From assembly GCF_003712105.1 (NCBI RefSeq), contig NZ_RHLG01000006.1, forward strand, positions 110,187 through 174,186: a stretch of DNA of 64,000 nt, read 5' to 3'. Source of the DNA: Winogradskyella sp. Its GTDB lineage: Bacteria > Bacteroidota > Bacteroidia > Flavobacteriales > Flavobacteriaceae. The notes under the pieces were generated by a model. It worked only from the letters and a program-made list of their open reading frames with translations, searched no databases and was not told the DNA's origin. The position numbers and the translations under genes were made by a program. Positions 26,232 to 35,430 of this stretch are shown here, piece by piece (positions within the stretch are counted from its first letter, which is position 1; each line of letters starts with the position of its first letter).

Positions 26232-28202
26232 ATGAAAACCTACACCAAATCAATCCTTTTACTACTTATTGTAGCGCTCTTTTTTGCCTCATGTCAAGAT
26301 GAATCGGTTGAAATCATTAATCCAGATGAACAACAAACTATAACTGCTAATTCACAATTATCTACCCTTATGCTTAGAACATCTTCTAATGCAGTAGCAG
26401 AAGATAATGTTTTGGATAATAGCAGTTGTTTTTCTGTAGAATTACCTGTAACAGTTGTTGTTGGTAATATTACTATTACGATTGAAAATGAAGAAGGTCT
26501 TGAAGAATTAGAGGAACTTTTAGAGAATTTTCAAGATGAAATCCCAGAATTTGTATTTCCTATAACTATTATTTCTGCCGATTACACTGAACAAGTCATA
26601 GAAAATCAAGAACAGTTAAATAATCTATTAGAAAATTGTGTTGATAACGATGATGTCATAGAGTGTATTGATTTTGTGTACCCTATTTCGTTCTCATTAT
26701 TAAACTCTCAATTTGTAATTATTGATACAATTACAATTGAAAGCAATGAAGCCTTATATGAGTTTTTAGAAAGTTTAGATGATGATAATGATTTTGATTT
26801 TGTTGCATTAAATTTCCCAGTAAGCCTTGTTTATGCCAATGGTGATACTGTAACTGTAAATTCTAATGAGGAATTATCTGATGTAATAGAAGCTGCAAGC
26901 GAGGCTTGTGATGATGATTTTGAAGATTGTGATGTGGACGACGTTAAAGCATCATTAAAAGAATGTGTTTGGAAACTTGATGACGAATTCGATGATTTTG
27001 ATGGTTTAACTGTAACATTTAATGATGATTTTACCCTTGAAATTACAGGTCAAAATTTACAAGAACCAATAACAGGTAACTGGACAGTTATCGAAGATGA
27101 TAACGGAACATATTTGGTGTTGTCTGAACTATCAGGTTTACAAAACGATTTAGGAGGTGAGTGGCTAATTACAGATTGTGATGAAGATGAGTTTAATCTT
27201 GTTAGAGGTGATTTTGAATTAGAACTCGACCGCTATTGTGATAATAATCCAAGCGATTGCTCAGCTGAGGATTTAGCAGAAAATTTAGTAGAATGCTATT
27301 GGTTTGCAGGTACAAACATTATCAATACCCAGGATAATAAATTAGTATTCACTGAAGATGGAGCAGTTAAAGTACATACGCCTAATGGATTTGTTGAAAT
27401 AGGAGGTTGGAATATTAGTTTAGATGCTAATGTGCTCATTTTAGTATTAGATCTTACTGGAGATTATGCGCCGCTTTCAGGAAATTGGGAAGTTGTTGAA
27501 TGTGATGAAGGCTTCTATGGTCTTATGCAAGGCGACAATATCCTGCACTTAGAACAAGATTGTTTTGTAAACCCAAATCCTTTTGATTGCTTTGGAAGTT
27601 TTGATGCAGTATTAGAACTATGTGATGAAGATAATGATGGTTTCGAAACATTTGATTTAACCATTGCATATGCCAATTGCACGCCAGCAGCAGATGTTGT
27701 GACCTATCACACATCTATAGCAGATGCAGATAACAACGTAAATGCTATATCCAATCCGCAATCATATGTGAATACAAGTTCACCACAAACTATTTATGTA
27801 AGAGTTGAAATTGGTGATAACCATGAAGTTTTTGAAATCCTATTAAAAGTAGTGGATTGTAACAACGGTAATTGTACAGAGCAAGATGTTGATGGTATCT
27901 TAATGAATTGTGAATGGATAGTTACAGAATTAAATGGAGATGATAACTTAATAACGTATCGTTTAAGTTTTAATGATGAACAGGAATTGGTTGTAACTAA
28001 TACTGTAAACAACGAAACAATTATAGGTGTTTGGACTACATATACCAATAACGATGGTGGAGTTGATGTAACTTTTGAAGGTTTAAATGCTCCAGATATC
28101 CAAGCTATTATTGGAGTTTGGACTGTGGTTGAATGTACAGATACTCAATTAATTTTCCATCAAGGTGATGATCAAATGACACTAGATAAAGATTGTGATT
28201 AA
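26232..28202 (+). CDS. Large acidic modular lipoprotein of unknown function
   Basis: A 656-residue lipoprotein (lipobox FFASC, Cys21), very rich in Asp and Glu. It shows four copies of a short module of about 35 residues at roughly 68-226 (pattern FPVxxxxxxG-x-T-IxSNEEL-x2-LLE), then three copies of a lipocalin-like module at roughly 243-336, 353-444 and 558-655 (pattern C-x-W, a D/N-rich strand, L-x-F-x-DD, G-x-W, ending in LD-x-DC). Between modules 2 and 3 lies an 85-residue domain (VLELCDEDNDGFETFDLT) common in Bacteroidota secreted proteins. Function not recognised; surface exposure and metal or ligand binding are guesses. Confidence 0.8.
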   Translation: MKTYTKSILLLLIVALFFASCQDESVEIINPDEQQTITANSQLSTLMLRTSSNAVAEDNVLDNSSCFSVELPVTVVVGNITITIENEEGLEELEELLENFQDEIPEFVFPITIISADYTEQVIENQEQLNNLLENCVDNDDVIECIDFVYPISFSLLNSQFVIIDTITIESNEALYEFLESLDDDNDFDFVALNFPVSLVYANGDTVTVNSNEELSDVIEAASEACDDDFEDCDVDDVKASLKECVWKLDDEFDDFDGLTVTFNDDFTLEITGQNLQEPITGNWTVIEDDNGTYLVLSELSGLQNDLGGEWLITDCDEDEFNLVRGDFELELDRYCDNNPSDCSAEDLAENLVECYWFAGTNIINTQDNKLVFTEDGAVKVHTPNGFVEIGGWNISLDANVLILVLDLTGDYAPLSGNWEVVECDEGFYGLMQGDNILHLEQDCFVNPNPFDCFGSFDAVLELCDEDNDGFETFDLTIAYANCTPAADVVTYHTSIADADNNVNAISNPQSYVNTSSPQTIYVRVEIGDNHEVFEILLKVVDCNNGNCTEQDVDGILMNCEWIVTELNGDDNLITYRLSFNDEQELVVTNTVNNETIIGVWTTYTNNDGGVDVTFEGLNAPDIQAIIGVWTVVECTDTQLIFHQGDDQMTLDKDCD

Positions 28203-28252
28203 TCATAGAACCGCTTATTAAAGTTAGTACATTAGTAAGTTTAGTTGGTTGA

Positions 28253-28290
28253 AAAAGAGCTGTTCAGTGCCGAGCAGCTCTTTTCTTTTT
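28253..28290 (+). terminator. Rho-independent terminator after the acidic lipoprotein gene
   Basis: AAAAGAGCTG (28253-28262) pairs with CAGCTCTTTT (28275-28284) across a 12-nt loop, followed by CTTTTT. About 50 nt after the stop. Confidence 0.88.
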
Positions 28291-28341
28291 GTATTACTAC
28301 TATAAATACAATTATCTACTCGTGTTTAGCGTGTAAATTCT

Positions 28342-28349
28342 TAAATTTG
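28342..28349 (+). promoter_or_regulatory. Candidate -7 element for ffh-folD
   Basis: TAAATTTG, exact TAnnTTTG match, 26 nt before the ffh ATG; no clear -33 TTG. Confidence 0.45.
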
Positions 28350-28375
28350 CAACTTGTTAAATAAGAATAGGAATT

Positions 28376-29707
28376 ATGTTTAATAATTTAAGTGATAAGT
28401 TAGATAAAGCGCTACACGTATTAAAAGGTCATGGAAGCATTACTGAAGTAAATGTTGCTGAGACTTTAAAAGAGGTGAGACGTGCGCTTTTAGATGCCGA
28501 TGTTAACTTTAAAATTGCAAAAGAGTTTACAAATAAGGTTAAAGAAAAAGCACTTGGACAAAATGTATTAACAACATTACAACCAGGTCAGTTAATGGTT
28601 AAAATCGTTAAAGATGAATTAACCGAACTTATGGGTGGTGATGCTGAAGGTATTAACCTTTCCGGTCAACCTAGTGTTATTTTAATGTCCGGTTTACAGG
28701 GTTCTGGTAAAACCACATTCTCTGGTAAACTCGCCAATTACCTTAAAAACAAAAAAACAAAAAAACCTTTATTAGTTGCTTGTGATGTATATCGTCCTGC
28801 AGCGATAGATCAGCTTCATGTTGTTGGAGATCAAATAGGTGTTGACGTATTTAGTGATAGAGGAAATACTGATCCTGTAGCAATTTCAAAAGCAGGTATA
28901 GCTCATGCAAAGGCTAATGGTCATAATGTGGTAATTATAGATACCGCAGGTCGTTTAGCAGTTGATGAAGCTATGATGACTGAAATCTCTAATATTCATA
29001 AAGCCATTGAACCACAGGAAACGCTATTTGTGGTGGATTCTATGACGGGTCAAGATGCTGTAAATACAGCAAAAGCCTTTAATGATATCTTAAATTTTGA
29101 TGGTGTTATCCTAACTAAATTAGATGGTGATACACGTGGTGGTGCTGCTATTTCTATTAAATCTGTTGTAAATAAACCTATTAAGTTTATTGGTACTGGC
29201 GAAAAGATGGAAGCTATAGATGTTTTCTATCCTTCTCGTATGGCTGATCGTATTTTAGGAATGGGTGATGTGGTGTCTCTTGTGGAGCGCGCTCAAGAAC
29301 AATTTGATGAGCAAGAAGCAAGAAAACTTCAGAAGAAAATTGCCAAAAATCAGTTTGGATTTGATGACTTTTTAAAACAAATTCAGCAGATTAAAAAGAT
29401 GGGTAACATGAAGGATTTAATAGGCATGATACCTGGAGCAGGAAAAATGATGAAAGGTGTAGATATAGATGATGATGCGTTTAAAGGTATTGAAGCTATA
29501 ATCCATTCAATGACACCAAAAGAGCGTACTAACCCATCATTAATGAATGCAAGCCGCAAAAAGAGAATCGCTAAAGGTTCAGGGACATCCGTACAAGAAG
29601 TCAATCAGCTATTGAAACAATTCTCGCAAATGAGTAAAATGATGAAGATGATGCAAGGTGGCGGTGGAAAACGCATGATGCAAATGATGAAAAATATGCC
29701 TCGATAA
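28376..29707 (+). CDS. ffh: Signal recognition particle protein Ffh
   Basis: GTPase that with 4.5S RNA targets membrane-protein nascent chains to FtsY and the translocon. The 443 residues comprise the N domain (1-90), the G domain with GLQGSGKTT (G1), DVYRPAAIDQL, DTAGRL (G3) and TKLDGDTRGGAA (G4/G5), and the methionine-rich M domain ending in MMKMMQGGGGKRMMQMM. The M domain also holds KERTNPSLMNASRKKRIAKGSG for RNA binding. folD follows after 22 nt, probably on the same transcript. Confidence 0.98.
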   Translation: MFNNLSDKLDKALHVLKGHGSITEVNVAETLKEVRRALLDADVNFKIAKEFTNKVKEKALGQNVLTTLQPGQLMVKIVKDELTELMGGDAEGINLSGQPSVILMSGLQGSGKTTFSGKLANYLKNKKTKKPLLVACDVYRPAAIDQLHVVGDQIGVDVFSDRGNTDPVAISKAGIAHAKANGHNVVIIDTAGRLAVDEAMMTEISNIHKAIEPQETLFVVDSMTGQDAVNTAKAFNDILNFDGVILTKLDGDTRGGAAISIKSVVNKPIKFIGTGEKMEAIDVFYPSRMADRILGMGDVVSLVERAQEQFDEQEARKLQKKIAKNQFGFDDFLKQIQQIKKMGNMKDLIGMIPGAGKMMKGVDIDDDAFKGIEAIIHSMTPKERTNPSLMNASRKKRIAKGSGTSVQEVNQLLKQFSQMSKMMKMMQGGGGKRMMQMMKNMPR

Positions 29708-29729
29708 TTATATAAATTATACAACCAAC

Positions 29730-30611
29730 ATGACAATACTAGACGGAAAAAAAATCAGTAACGATATAAAGAATGAGATTAAGGCTGAAGTCGATAAGAT
29801 GAAGGCTAATGGGGAAAAAGTACCACATTTAGCTGCTGTAATCGTTGGCAACGATGGCGCCAGTCTTACGTATGTTGGAAGTAAAGTTAGAGCATGTGAA
29901 CGGGTAGGCTTTGAGTCAACTATGGTTCGTATGTCTAACACAACCAGTGAGATTGAACTCTTAGACAAAATAGACGAACTTAATAATAATGATGATATTG
30001 ATGGCTTCATTATTCAGTTGCCATTGCCACCTCAAATTAATACTCAAAAAGTACTAATGGCTGTACATCCAGATAAAGATGTAGATGGGTTCCATCCAAC
30101 AAACTTTGGGAAGATGGCTTTAGACATGTCAACTTTTATTCCTGCAACACCATTTGGTATTTTAGAACTTATTGATAGATACGGTGTTGAGACTCAAGGT
30201 AAACATACCGTAGTAATCGGTCGTTCTCATATCGTTGGTCGTCCAATGAGTATATTAATGGGAAGAAAAGGATTTCCAGGAAATTCAACAGTAACACTTA
30301 CACATAGTCGCACTAAAAACATTACTCAAATTACATCACAAGCGGACATTATTATTTCTGCTTTGGGTGTGCCAAAGTTTTTAAAAGCAGAAATGGTAAA
30401 AGATGATGTGGTTATTATTGATGTTGGTATTACACGTGTAGCAGACGATTCTGAAAAAGGATACTATATAACTGGTGATGTAGATTTTGAAAATGTAAGT
30501 AAAAAAGCAAGTTATATAACTCCAGTACCTGGAGGTGTTGGTCCTATGACTATTGCGATGTTGTTGAAAAATACATTACTAGCAAGAGAACAACACAGGT
30601 CGAATGGATAA
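29730..30611 (+). CDS. folD: Bifunctional methylenetetrahydrofolate dehydrogenase / methenyltetrahydrofolate cyclohydrolase
   Basis: Interconverts 5,10-methylene- and 10-formyl-tetrahydrofolate for purine and formyl-Met-tRNA synthesis. The 293 residues show the catalytic Tyr-x3-Lys in YVGSKVRACE near residue 51, DGFIIQLPLP, the NADP-binding GRSHIVGRPMS loop near 165, and the closing TPVPGGVGPMTIAML signature near 265. ATG start. A strong palindromic terminator lies 16 nt after the stop. Confidence 0.98.
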   Translation: MTILDGKKISNDIKNEIKAEVDKMKANGEKVPHLAAVIVGNDGASLTYVGSKVRACERVGFESTMVRMSNTTSEIELLDKIDELNNNDDIDGFIIQLPLPPQINTQKVLMAVHPDKDVDGFHPTNFGKMALDMSTFIPATPFGILELIDRYGVETQGKHTVVIGRSHIVGRPMSILMGRKGFPGNSTVTLTHSRTKNITQITSQADIIISALGVPKFLKAEMVKDDVVIIDVGITRVADDSEKGYYITGDVDFENVSKKASYITPVPGGVGPMTIAMLLKNTLLAREQHRSNG

Positions 30612-30627
30612 TTCAATTTTTACACAT

Positions 30628-30672
30628 AAAAAACACCCCAATATTTAGTACAAATATTGGGGTGTTTTCTTT
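30628..30672. terminator. Bidirectional terminator between folD and the convergent unknown gene
   Basis: AACACCCCAATATT (30632-30645) pairs perfectly with AATATTGGGGTGTT (30653-30666) and both sides carry A/T tracts, so it can stop transcription from both directions. Confidence 0.92.
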
Positions 30673-30693
30673 TAATGTAATTCAAAGTGTAAA

Positions 30694-32145
30694 CTACCAA
30701 GTCATTTTATTGATCCAAAATAGATCAGCATTGGTAGAGACAAAATAGATTAAATTATAATTGTTTACACGTCTTAAGGATTTTGGTAATAAAGTCATAA
30801 CAGGAGTAGCTCTAATTTCATCGTCATCAAACTCTTTTTCAGGTGTTTTCCAAGTGGTCATTTCTTCTTCTCTTTTATAAAAACTAGCAATTCTTAATGT
30901 GCTATTATTATAGAACAACCTTAGCCCATTATCAAAAGGTAAAACAGAAACCGATGCACGCTCACTTAATTCATTTTTATAGGTGTTCTTGTTATTAAGT
31001 AACTGCATATCTTTAAGGGTACCATTTATATCCATATTAATAGCTATGGTAGGACCATGGTTATATAGATAATCTACCTCTGCTGAGTTTCCAGGCTTAA
31101 ATTTACTACTGGATGTCTGTTTTTCACCAACGATATATATATCTTCTCCAAAAACGTGAGTAAAAATTGGTGCTACACTATTTAAACCCTTAACTGGTTT
31201 ATTGTCCACCCGGAAATCATGCTTTCCTATTAGCTTCTCGGAAGAAATGTTATACATGAAAACACCAGAGGTTTCATTTCCTTTATCAGAATTATTATCT
31301 ACATTAGGAACCTTTCCGGTGTAATAGAATCCTGTAATTAGATGCTCTAGACCAAGATTTGTAAATGCTGTATTTCTAACAAAGAAATTTGCTTGAGACA
31401 GCACAGTTTCGGCAATAGTGTCCTTACTAATGGTTATTAAAAGTGATACAGCTTTTTTTGAATTGTATTTGTAGCGTTTTACTAAATATACTGCTCCATC
31501 GTTAGATATATGTAAATCTTGATTATGTGCACGTTCACTATCTAAACTTAGATCATAACTAGCTTCCCATATCTTTTCCAGGTTTGTGTCAAAAGTCCAA
31601 ACTTTAATTTTTTGTTTGGTCTTTTTCACAAAGGGCATATTAGCTAAGACAACGATTTGTTGTTTATTCTCTGATACATTGACTTCAATTTGCCCTGATT
31701 TGGAGTAAGATTCTATAGTGTAAGACGCAATAATTTTAGTGTCAGAAACTGTACTTGTTTCGCCATCAAAAACTTGAGCATATATATTACGAATTCCTTT
31801 TTTCTTACTCATTGAGTTAGAAATAAAAACAAGCTTATTGTCTAATTCAATGACTTTATCCAAGTCAGCAGCTCTTAAATCTAATTTGGGTAAGGTGAAA
31901 CGTTTGGTTTCAAAAGCACTAAGTGTTTGATCGTACTTAGTTATTGTAATTTCTTTTTGATTATCTAAGAATACATTTTTTAAGTAACTGTACGTAAAAC
32001 AACCATATGGTGATGCAAGTACAACTTCTGAGGTACTATTTTTATGAGGTTTCTTGTACGCTATACTAGATTCAATATCAAATACTTGAGCAGATAAGAC
32101 TGAAGTAACTACAAGCGCTATTATAGTTGAGGTAATCTTTTTCAT
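30694..32145 (-). CDS. Secreted protein of unknown function (gene 2 of an overlapping pair)
   Basis: A 483-residue protein with a cleavable signal peptide (MKKITSTIIALVVTSVLSAQ). The body is strand-rich, with repeated segments of a Lys/Asp-rich, beta-propeller-like pattern (for example KIKVWTFDTNLEKIWEASYDL, NNDGAVYLVKRYKYN, LLNNKNTYKNELSERASVSVLPF). I recognise no enzyme motif. The start codon overlaps the stop of the upstream gene (TAATG), so the two are translated together. Possibly a periplasmic or surface beta-propeller; not assigned. Confidence 0.75.
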   Translation of the reverse strand: MKKITSTIIALVVTSVLSAQVFDIESSIAYKKPHKNSTSEVVLASPYGCFTYSYLKNVFLDNQKEITITKYDQTLSAFETKRFTLPKLDLRAADLDKVIELDNKLVFISNSMSKKKGIRNIYAQVFDGETSTVSDTKIIASYTIESYSKSGQIEVNVSENKQQIVVLANMPFVKKTKQKIKVWTFDTNLEKIWEASYDLSLDSERAHNQDLHISNDGAVYLVKRYKYNSKKAVSLLITISKDTIAETVLSQANFFVRNTAFTNLGLEHLITGFYYTGKVPNVDNNSDKGNETSGVFMYNISSEKLIGKHDFRVDNKPVKGLNSVAPIFTHVFGEDIYIVGEKQTSSSKFKPGNSAEVDYLYNHGPTIAINMDINGTLKDMQLLNNKNTYKNELSERASVSVLPFDNGLRLFYNNSTLRIASFYKREEEMTTWKTPEKEFDDDEIRATPVMTLLPKSLRRVNNYNLIYFVSTNADLFWINKMTW

Positions 32146-33329
32146 TATAACTTATATACTAAATCTTCAAGTTTTGTTATACGTTGTTTTTCAGTATAGT
32201 TAAAATCTAAATCTATTCGCTTTTCTTGTAATAACTCTAGTGTTTCTTCAGCATCATCTTTAAGTCCTAAAGTAGTTTGTACACTAAGTAAATTAAAGAA
32301 TATAGATTTTGCAATATTGGCATTATAAGTGGCTTTCTTATCAGAATAATTTACTTTATCAAGAGTACTAACCCAAATATCTTTAACATTATCAATGTCG
32401 CTCATAGCAGCTTCTCTTCTCTCTTTTGGAGCCTCTTTTGTCATTTTTCTGAAAGCAGAAATAGCCTTAATCTTAGCTTGCTCTAAATCATCATATTCAC
32501 GTTTTTTATTCTTAGGAAACTCAATGGTTATTTTTTTAGATACTGGAGTATACCCATAATTTTCATTGATATGTTTTTCTATAGATTTAAGCGTTTTATT
32601 TACATTGTCTTTTTCGTATCGGTTAAGATTAATTGTATTGCTTGAAGATGAGGTTAAGAATTTTGATTTATCACCAAAAAGCTCTTCACTTATAGTTTCG
32701 CCATTTACTAAAACCGTAAGTTTTGTTGGTTGTTTGTAAAATGTCTGTCCACCATTTTCTTGAAATTCCATTTTACTCATATCTATTATAAATATCACAT
32801 CTTCGCCTTTTTCATATCCATTTAGTGCCATGTTATGGGCCAATGCCTCTTTATCAAAGATTAAATAATCAGCTAGTCTAGGTTCTTGATAAATAGGTTC
32901 AGCAGGTTCTACATAAGTAGGTCTAGCTGGAGTTTTGAGTTTTGGTTTTTTTCCTTGTTCAGTTAAAGCTAAACGTTCTAATAATGAAAGCTCTTTAAAG
33001 TCTTTCATCTCGGTTTCATAATTTTCTTTGGCTTGCTTTACTTCTATATCATAGTTAGCTAATTTCTCTTCATAATCAGCTTTACTTTGAGCAATAACAT
33101 TATCGTGATTGGCTTTTTCTGCTTCAAAATCTTTTAATGATTGCGCTTTAACATCTTCTACTGTTAACGTATACGGAATGTTAAGTACAACTTTATAAGT
33201 TTTGACGGACGCATCTAAAGGTTGTAGTGGTTTTATGATGTCATAAAAACTAACAGATTCATCAACTATCCTTTGAGCATATATTGAAGTACATAAAGCA
33301 AGGGACAAGAGTAGTAGTATTTTTTTCAT
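32145..33329 (-). CDS. Secreted coiled-coil protein of unknown function (gene 1 of an overlapping pair)
   Basis: A 394-residue exported protein (signal MKKILLLLSLALCTSIYAQ). After an N-terminal strand region comes a Lys/Glu-rich coiled coil of about 55 residues (near 65-120: KADYEEKLANYDIEVKQ), a Pro-rich linker (PTYVEPAEPIYQEP), a mixed domain with the strand VIFIIDMSKMEF, and a helical C-terminus with TPR-like spacing (FFNLLSVQTTLGLKDDAEETL). No known family recognised. Tightly coupled to the following secreted protein. Confidence 0.75.
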   Translation of the reverse strand: MKKILLLLSLALCTSIYAQRIVDESVSFYDIIKPLQPLDASVKTYKVVLNIPYTLTVEDVKAQSLKDFEAEKANHDNVIAQSKADYEEKLANYDIEVKQAKENYETEMKDFKELSLLERLALTEQGKKPKLKTPARPTYVEPAEPIYQEPRLADYLIFDKEALAHNMALNGYEKGEDVIFIIDMSKMEFQENGGQTFYKQPTKLTVLVNGETISEELFGDKSKFLTSSSSNTINLNRYEKDNVNKTLKSIEKHINENYGYTPVSKKITIEFPKNKKREYDDLEQAKIKAISAFRKMTKEAPKERREAAMSDIDNVKDIWVSTLDKVNYSDKKATYNANIAKSIFFNLLSVQTTLGLKDDAEETLELLQEKRIDLDFNYTEKQRITKLEDLVYKL

Positions 33330-33386
33330 AAAAAAGTAGTAGATTATTTATTTCGGTTTAGAGGGACAAATATCATACCAATATAA

Positions 33387-33809
33387 TTATTTAGCAAACA
33401 ACTGATCCATATCCTTAAATGCTTTGAATTCTAATGCATTACCAGAAGGATCTTTAAAGAACATAGTGGCTTGCTCACCAACTTGCCCTTCAAAACGGAT
33501 ATAAGGTTCAATAATAAAAGTGATTCCTTTTGATTTTAGGAGATCCGCAAACTCTTGGAAAATAGTCCAATCAAGAACAACGCCAAAATGCGGAACAGGT
33601 ACATCTTTGCCATCTACGCTATTGGTATGTGAATCGTCTTCCGTTTTAGGTTTGTAATGTATGACCAGTTGATGCCCAAAAAAATTATAATCTACCCAAT
33701 GATCACTACTGCGACCTTCTTCAAAATTTAGGATATTAGTATAAAAGTTTCGGCATTCAGCTAAATTATGAACCGGAATTGCTAAGTGAAAAGGAGAAAT
33801 TTTGGACAT
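33387..33809 (-). CDS. VOC-family (glyoxalase/dioxygenase superfamily) protein
   Basis: A 140-residue vicinal-oxygen-chelate protein. Metal-site candidates are the His in [10 protein letters not shown], the His in FGHQLVIHY, and the Glu in GNALEFKAF at the C-terminus, preceded by [14 protein letters not shown], the standard second-module pattern. These suggest a metal-binding enzyme such as an extradiol-dioxygenase or glyoxalase relative; substrate unknown. A single gene between two exported-protein genes. Confidence 0.87.
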   Translation of the reverse strand: MSKISPFHLAIPVHNLAECRNFYTNILNFEEGRSSDHWVDYNFFGHQLVIHYKPKTEDDSHTNSVDGKDVPVPHFGVVLDWTIFQEFADLLKSKGITFIIEPYIRFEGQVGEQATMFFKDPSGNALEFKAFKDMDQLFAK

Positions 33810-33868
33810 ATCGGAAAATATAATATGCCCAAAATTAAGTATTTATTTGCTCAAAAGATTTAAATAAT

Positions 33869-34441
33869 TTAATCTTCTTTAAGGCATTCTATTTTCCAAG
33901 TCGGATAAACTATTTTTTCGGTTTTATCAACCCATTCGCCAATCCAATTGTAACCTTTATCAGTGATGTCGTAAAACGTTATTCTATAAAAACCTTCCAT
34001 GCCATTTGGTGCTGTTTGATCTCTGTAAAGAATAATTTTACCGTCTTCGGTTTTATTACCTTCCCAAGCGGGTAATACAGTTGTTGGTCCAACTGATGAG
34101 TAATAATGTACATACCATTTACTACTATCAGCAATAAATTGTCTAATACTGCCAGAATGACCGCCGTCTGTCTTTAGAGTTTCATCTTGTACTGCTTTTC
34201 CATTCATAATATACTTAAACACCCAATTCATATCTATGGTCTCGTTCCAGCTACCATCTTGTTTTCGGGCTGTGGATTTGCACTTGCATTTACCAATTAG
34301 AGGTTGGAAGTCTTTAATTTGCTCTGGAGCATCAGGATGAGCTTTTCCATACGGAAACTCTTTTGAAGGTTCATTTTGATATTGTCCAAATGCTAAACTT
34401 GATGACATAATTAGTGTAAAAAGAAGTAAGGCTTTTTTCAT
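33869..34441 (-). CDS. Exported protein, DUF1579-like
   Basis: A 190-residue exported protein; the start at 34441 gives a clean signal peptide (KKALLLFTLIMSSSLAFGQ). The body, FQPLIGKCKCKSTARKQDGSW, MNGKAVQDE, SIRQFIADSSKWYVHYYS, and GFYRITFYDITDKGYNWIGEW, resembles small beta-barrel proteins of the DUF1579/lipocalin-like type that appear after a signal peptide. Function unknown. Confidence 0.65.
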   Translation of the reverse strand: MKKALLLFTLIMSSSLAFGQYQNEPSKEFPYGKAHPDAPEQIKDFQPLIGKCKCKSTARKQDGSWNETIDMNWVFKYIMNGKAVQDETLKTDGGHSGSIRQFIADSSKWYVHYYSSVGPTTVLPAWEGNKTEDGKIILYRDQTAPNGMEGFYRITFYDITDKGYNWIGEWVDKTEKIVYPTWKIECLKED

Positions 34442-34545
34442 GATATAAGATTTAATTGTTTTCAAATCAACATGAAAAAAACTAAAGTCAATTGGGTTTT
34501 GCAGAGAAGCGACTATTATTTGCAGTAAAGCGAGTTAAAAAACTC

Positions 34546-35427
34546 TTAATGATTAGAAAGAAAATGCTTCACTGTCTTTAAATGCGTTTTCGATACAGGT
34601 ATTTCGGTATTGTCTGACAGAATAAGGTTTGGAGAGTTAGACATACTTAACTCTTTTATCATTCTCATATTAGCAATGGCCTTTCTGTGTACACGTAAAA
34701 AATTTGTGTCTAATTTAGGTAGTAACGCTTTAAGGCTACTTCTCATGGTATAGCAACCTTTGTCTATAGTATGCACCTTAACGCAATAATCATCTGCTTC
34801 AATCCATAAGACTTCATCTACAGGAATTATTTTTCGTTTATTTCCTATTTTAATATTTAATACAGAAGTTTTATCGTCAACCTTATCTTTTAACTGAGCA
34901 TACAAACGAGCATTAGTTAGTTTTAATTCAGATAAATTTTGAATCTTGATTTGTAACCTTTCGTTTGAAAAATAGAGATGTGTAATTATGGTAATTGCGA
35001 TGTAACCAAGAGTATACATTGGCGCTTTTTGAAACATAAAAAACGGCAAGTATTCATTAAATAAACGCTCTAACGTTAATGGGTCGCCATAGGTAAGTAC
35101 TTGGCTAATAGATATTATTACTATGTTTAATGTAACGAGGCTTAATATTAGGCCACAGTATTTTAAAATATCCGAAACAGATAAAGTACTCTCAATTTTG
35201 CTCGACCTTGCATAAAAAACAATCACTAGTGATAATGACATCCATATAAACCACCTGTAAGCTTGGCTTTTTAACAGAATAAGAAAAGTTGCGTCACCAC
35301 CACCGAGATTAAATCTTCTTAGGTAATAGAGTTGTTGAGATGTTTCAAAAGTAATAGTTAGTAATAAAACAGAAATGATAAGAAGTATTATGCGCTTATT
35401 GGATGTTATGTAATTTAAGAAGGACAT
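34546..35427 (-). CDS. Membrane-bound LytTR-family transcriptional regulator
   Basis: A 293-residue protein with about four N-terminal hydrophobic helices (residues 10-150), a short coiled coil, and a C-terminal LytTR DNA-binding domain at about 190-290 (KIIPVDEVLWIEADDYCVKVHT, SLKALLPKLDTNFLRVHRKAIAN). There is no receiver domain, so the membrane part probably senses the signal directly. It ends the six-gene minus-strand run, 3 nt after the pseudouridine synthase gene. Confidence 0.9.
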   Translation of the reverse strand: MSFLNYITSNKRIILLIISVLLLTITFETSQQLYYLRRFNLGGGDATFLILLKSQAYRWFIWMSLSLVIVFYARSSKIESTLSVSDILKYCGLILSLVTLNIVIISISQVLTYGDPLTLERLFNEYLPFFMFQKAPMYTLGYIAITIITHLYFSNERLQIKIQNLSELKLTNARLYAQLKDKVDDKTSVLNIKIGNKRKIIPVDEVLWIEADDYCVKVHTIDKGCYTMRSSLKALLPKLDTNFLRVHRKAIANMRMIKELSMSNSPNLILSDNTEIPVSKTHLKTVKHFLSNH

Positions 35428-35430
35428 TTG

